A stretch of 64,000 nt of DNA from Mycobacterium sp. 1554424.7. Its GTDB lineage: Bacteria; Actinomycetota; Actinomycetes; Mycobacteriales; Mycobacteriaceae. The notes below the pieces were generated by a model. The model saw nothing but the letters and a program-made list of their open reading frames with translations. It had not been told where the DNA came from and made no database searches. Both the position numbers and the translations under genes were made by a program. Below are positions 61,455 to 64,000 of this stretch, in pieces; the first letter of the stretch is position 1, and every line of letters starts with the position of its first letter. The stretch lies in NCBI RefSeq assembly GCF_001665295.1, contig NZ_LZSE01000135.1, positions 1-64,000 on the forward strand, written 5' to 3'.

Positions 61455-62819
61455 TTACAGCAACTCCAAGCGTCGGGCCATGTCGGAGGCAAAGACCCCC
61501 GTCGGATCTACCTTGCGGCGCACCGCGATCCACTCGTCGATGCGCGGATACATGGCGTGGAAGGTCTCGGCGGTGGTGCGCGAATCCTTGGCCGTGTAGA
61601 CCCGGCCACCGAATTCCAGCACTCGGCGGTCGAGTTCATTGAGGAACTCGTTGAGCCCCGGCTTGATGGGGAAGTCGACGCACACGTTCCAGCCCGGAAT
61701 CGGAAAGCTCAACGGCGCCCGGTTGCCCGCCCCGAACAGCTTGAACACGTTGAGAAACGAATAGTGCCCGGACTTTTGGATGTCGCGGATGATGCCCTTG
61801 AACTCGTCGACGGCGGTGGTGGGCACGACGAACTGATACTGGCCGAAACCGGCTGGGCCAAAGGCGCGGTTCCATTCGCCGAACATATCCAGCGGGTGGT
61901 AGAACTGCGTCAGGTTCTGGATCTTGCCGCGGTAGGTGCCGGACTTTCGGTACCAGAGTTCGCCGATGGGCATGAAGGTGTATTTGTTGGCCAAGCCGTT
62001 CGGGAACACATCGGGAAACGTAAGCAGTTGTGGCGCATCGAATTTCAGCGGATTGCGCCGTAGCTTTGGCGGCAACTGGTCGAGCTTGGCGAGCGAGCCG
62101 CGCGATATCGCCGCGCGGCCGAGTTTCGGCGGCGGGCTGATCGCGTCGAACCAGGCGCTGGAGTAGGTGTAGTCGGCCTCGCTGCCGTCGCTGTGAAATG
62201 CGATCGTTTCGTCCAGGCTGGCGGTGACGTCGCCGTCGGCAATGAAGTACGCAGTTTCCGTCGGCGTCATCTCGACGGTGGCCCGCAGGATGATTCCCGT
62301 GAGCCCGTTGCCCCCGACCGTGGCCCAGAACAGCTCGGAGCCCTCGCCGGCCGGGGTGAGGTGGCGCACCTGGCCGTCGGCGGTCAGCAGGTCCATGCTG
62401 CGCACGTGGTTGCCGAAGCTGCCCGCGCTGTGATGGTTCTTGCCGTGGATGTCACAGGCGATCGCCCCGCCGATGGTGACCTGGCGGGTGCCGGGCAGCA
62501 CCGGAACCCATAGACCGAACGGCAGCGCCGCCTTCATCAGCTGGTCGAGGTTGACCCCGGCATCGAGGTCGGCCAGCTTGGTTTCGGCGCTTATGCAGTG
62601 GATGGTATTGAGCTCGGTCATGTCGATCACCAGGCCGCCGCCGTTTTGCGCGTTGTCGCCGTAGGAACGGCCCAGCCCGCGGGCGATCACGCCGCGCCCG
62701 CCCGAGTCGGCCGTGTTGGCCACGGCTTTGGCGATCTCCTCCGGGTCCGGCGTGGAAAGCACCGTCGCCAAGGAGGGCGCGGTACGCCCCCAGCCCGCGA
62801 GCCGCTTGGTGGTGAACAT
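61455..62819 (-). CDS. dprE1: Decaprenylphosphoryl-ribose oxidase DprE1
   Basis: This 454-residue FAD enzyme oxidises decaprenylphosphoryl-ribose to the 2-keto form. The FAD-binding domain reads [20 protein letters not shown], then [20 protein letters not shown]. The benzothiazinone target cysteine is present (Cys380 in [10 protein letters not shown]), so covalent inhibitors of this class should in principle find their site. ATG 62819 is used; TTG 62825 is possible. It comes after the gtrA-like gene and is followed directly by dprE2. Confidence 0.96.
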   Translation of the reverse strand: MFTTKRLAGWGRTAPSLATVLSTPDPEEIAKAVANTADSGGRGVIARGLGRSYGDNAQNGGGLVIDMTELNTIHCISAETKLADLDAGVNLDQLMKAALPFGLWVPVLPGTRQVTIGGAIACDIHGKNHHSAGSFGNHVRSMDLLTADGQVRHLTPAGEGSELFWATVGGNGLTGIILRATVEMTPTETAYFIADGDVTASLDETIAFHSDGSEADYTYSSAWFDAISPPPKLGRAAISRGSLAKLDQLPPKLRRNPLKFDAPQLLTFPDVFPNGLANKYTFMPIGELWYRKSGTYRGKIQNLTQFYHPLDMFGEWNRAFGPAGFGQYQFVVPTTAVDEFKGIIRDIQKSGHYSFLNVFKLFGAGNRAPLSFPIPGWNVCVDFPIKPGLNEFLNELDRRVLEFGGRVYTAKDSRTTAETFHAMYPRIDEWIAVRRKVDPTGVFASDMARRLELL

Positions 62820-62850
62820 CGTCAAAGAGGGTACCGCTTGGCCAGGTCGG

Positions 62851-63255
62851 TCAGCGGATGCGGAAGATAACGGCTCGCTGCACGATGAAGTTGATCACCG
62901 TCGCGGTGCCCTGCGCGATCACGAACGCGACGGGTATTGCCCAGCCCTTGTAGTGCAACAACACCAGGCTCAAGTGGTTGAGGCCGACCTGCACCGAGAA
63001 GGTGATGGCGTAGAGGACCATGACGGCGACGAAGCGCGCGGTGCTCGGCGCCGCCTGAAACGTCCATCGGCGGTTGATCAGGTAGGCGGTGACGGTGCCG
63101 ACGATGAAACTCGTCGCCTTCGACAGGTCGACCTGCAGCCCCACTACCTTGTAGAGCACCAGGTAGAGGCCGAAGTCGACGATCCCGGCCATGCCGCCGG
63201 TGACGACGAAACGCCAGACCTGCGTCGTCAGACTCAGGCGCTCTGCTGGAGGCAT
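62851..63255 (-). CDS. GtrA-family membrane protein (Rv3789-like)
   Basis: This 134-residue protein has four membrane segments ([71 protein letters not shown]) and the family motif NRRWTF. The M. tuberculosis orthologue has been proposed as a DPA flippase or as an anchor for AftA. Gene order gtrA-dprE1-dprE2-aftA-embC supports a link to arabinan precursor handling. Confidence 0.88.
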   Translation of the reverse strand: MPPAERLSLTTQVWRFVVTGGMAGIVDFGLYLVLYKVVGLQVDLSKATSFIVGTVTAYLINRRWTFQAAPSTARFVAVMVLYAITFSVQVGLNHLSLVLLHYKGWAIPVAFVIAQGTATVINFIVQRAVIFRIR

Positions 63256-63262
63256 TGGTGAA

Positions 63263-63742
63263 CTAACGGGGCAGCTTCACCGCGATGAGCTCGACCTGGT
63301 TTTCCCCTTGCGGCGTCGTGTAGGTCACCGTGTCGCCGGCTTTGTGCCCGGCGAGGGCCTGCCCCAGCGGGCTGCGGGCGGTCAACGTCTCGGCCTCCCG
63401 GCCGACGGGGGTCTCTTCGACGATGGAGATCACGTGCATGGTGACGACTTCCCCGTCGGGGAAGCGCAGCGTGACCTCGGTGCCGCCGGGCAGCGTTTCG
63501 GAGTCGTCCGAGGGCGACGGTCCGCTGCGCAGGCGCCGGTCCAATTCGTTGATCCGATCGGCGAGGACGACGAGCTCGTCGGCGCGCTGGATGGCCTCGG
63601 CCGCGTCTCCGTGGTCGCCGACCATGCCTCGGTCGTTTTTGACCTCGACCTCGAGGCGATCGCGCCGCTGCTTTAGCCGATCCAGCTCCGCGGCGAGGTT
63701 CTCCCGCGCCACGTCCACCGCCGACTTGGCTTTTTTGCTCAC
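63263..63742 (-). CDS. Gre-factor homologue (Rv3788-like)
   Basis: This 159-residue protein has the Gre layout: an N-terminal coiled coil ([20 protein letters not shown], then [19 protein letters not shown]) and a C-terminal FKBP-like domain ([38 protein letters not shown]). The tip acidic residues are in [15 protein letters not shown]. The M. tuberculosis homologue has been reported to bind the RNA polymerase secondary channel and inhibit, without cleavage stimulation. GTG at 63742 is preferred over ATG 63856, which would add a long atypical leader. It is the first gene of the gtrA-embC set. Confidence 0.85.
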   Translation of the reverse strand: MSKKAKSAVDVARENLAAELDRLKQRRDRLEVEVKNDRGMVGDHGDAAEAIQRADELVVLADRINELDRRLRSGPSPSDDSETLPGGTEVTLRFPDGEVVTMHVISIVEETPVGREAETLTARSPLGQALAGHKAGDTVTYTTPQGENQVELIAVKLPR

Positions 63743-63781
63743 GTCAGTCGACCCGATCCTGTCTGCCGTCACTTGCTGACC

Positions 63782-63793
63782 TGTAGCGCTACA
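63782..63793. promoter_or_regulatory. Palindrome upstream of the Gre-factor homologue
   Basis: TGTAGCGCTACA is a perfect 12-base palindrome 40 bases before the GTG start. It probably lies in the promoter region of the six-gene gre-like to embC set. Confidence 0.5.
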
Positions 63794-63929
63794 GTGTTGC
63801 ACCACCAGCAGGGCGGCCGCCACCTTACGCGCAGGCGAATTGGTTGTTACACACATACCCAGTAGGGCGGCAGATCTACCCCCCGTTTGCTAGCGAGGGC
63901 TCGTTTCGGAATTGGGCACGATGTATTCG

Positions 63930-64000
63930 CTACGCCCAGTCCCCGGCGCGCATCGGTCCCGCGGTGAGGGTAACGACGTTGTTGCGGCTTTCCCGCGCCT
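63930..64000 (-). CDS. Possible C-terminus of an unidentified protein, cut by window edge
   Basis: On the minus strand one frame is open from the edge to TAG at 63930, ending RNNVVTLTAGPMRAGDWA. Third codon positions are almost all G or C, as in real genes here. Only 22 codons are visible, so I cannot name a family. Confidence 0.35.
   Translation of the reverse strand, partial: ARESRNNVVTLTAGPMRAGDWA

Overview
This is a chromosomal window from a slow-growing, high-GC Mycobacterium, most likely a member of the M. avium complex or a close relative (inference). Gene content and order follow the M. tuberculosis Rv3839-to-Rv3788 stretch, read here in reverse orientation. Two features point to an avium-type genome. 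embR lies directly upstream of embA, rather than far away as in M. tuberculosis. The sulfolipid locus that separates Rv3819 from Rv3829c in M. tuberculosis is missing. I saw no rRNA, tRNA, CRISPR array or prophage.

Layout. 1-1534: a TnpB-related RuvC-like protein cut by the window edge. 1634-8447: an IdeR-type iron box with a DUF2470 gene, pheA, a phosphoglycerate-mutase-like gene, a Cys-rich mini-protein, a zincin, a Pro-rich septum-type membrane protein, serS, and a divergent AhpD-like/HxlR pair. 8449-11247: a TetR regulator between a DUF2834 membrane protein and a phytoene-dehydrogenase-like oxidoreductase, with matching operator-like palindromes on both sides. 11254-17163: an MBL-Rieske fusion, an APH-like kinase, three tandem PlsC-type acyltransferases and a HAD phosphatase. 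17170-21774: a PE protein, a PGRP-type amidase and the repetitive surface protein Erp.

22040-41358 is the core cell-envelope locus. It holds galactan synthesis (glf, glfT2), decaprenyl-phosphoryl-ribose precursors (PAP2 phosphatase, ubiA), arabinan capping (aftB), mycolyl transfer (fbpA, mpt51), a Culp6-type lipase, and mycolate condensation (fadD32, pks13, accD4). A regular array of five short hairpins lies directly upstream of fadD32.

41433-63742 carries fadE35, a GarA-like FHA protein, small hypotheticals, embB and embA, embR, an arsR-SRPBCC-mycothiol-enzyme cassette, a soluble HTH-PASTA protein behind a perfect palindrome, and two duplicated small secreted proteins. It ends with embC-aftA-dprE2-dprE1-gtrA and a Gre-factor homologue. 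The envelope genes together build the mycolyl-arabinogalactan: DprE1/DprE2 and UbiA make the arabinose donor, Glf/GlfT2 the galactan, AftA/EmbA/EmbB/EmbC/AftB the arabinan, and FadD32-Pks13-AccD4 plus Ag85A make and attach the mycolates. Many neighbouring genes overlap by 1-14 bases, which suggests translational coupling.
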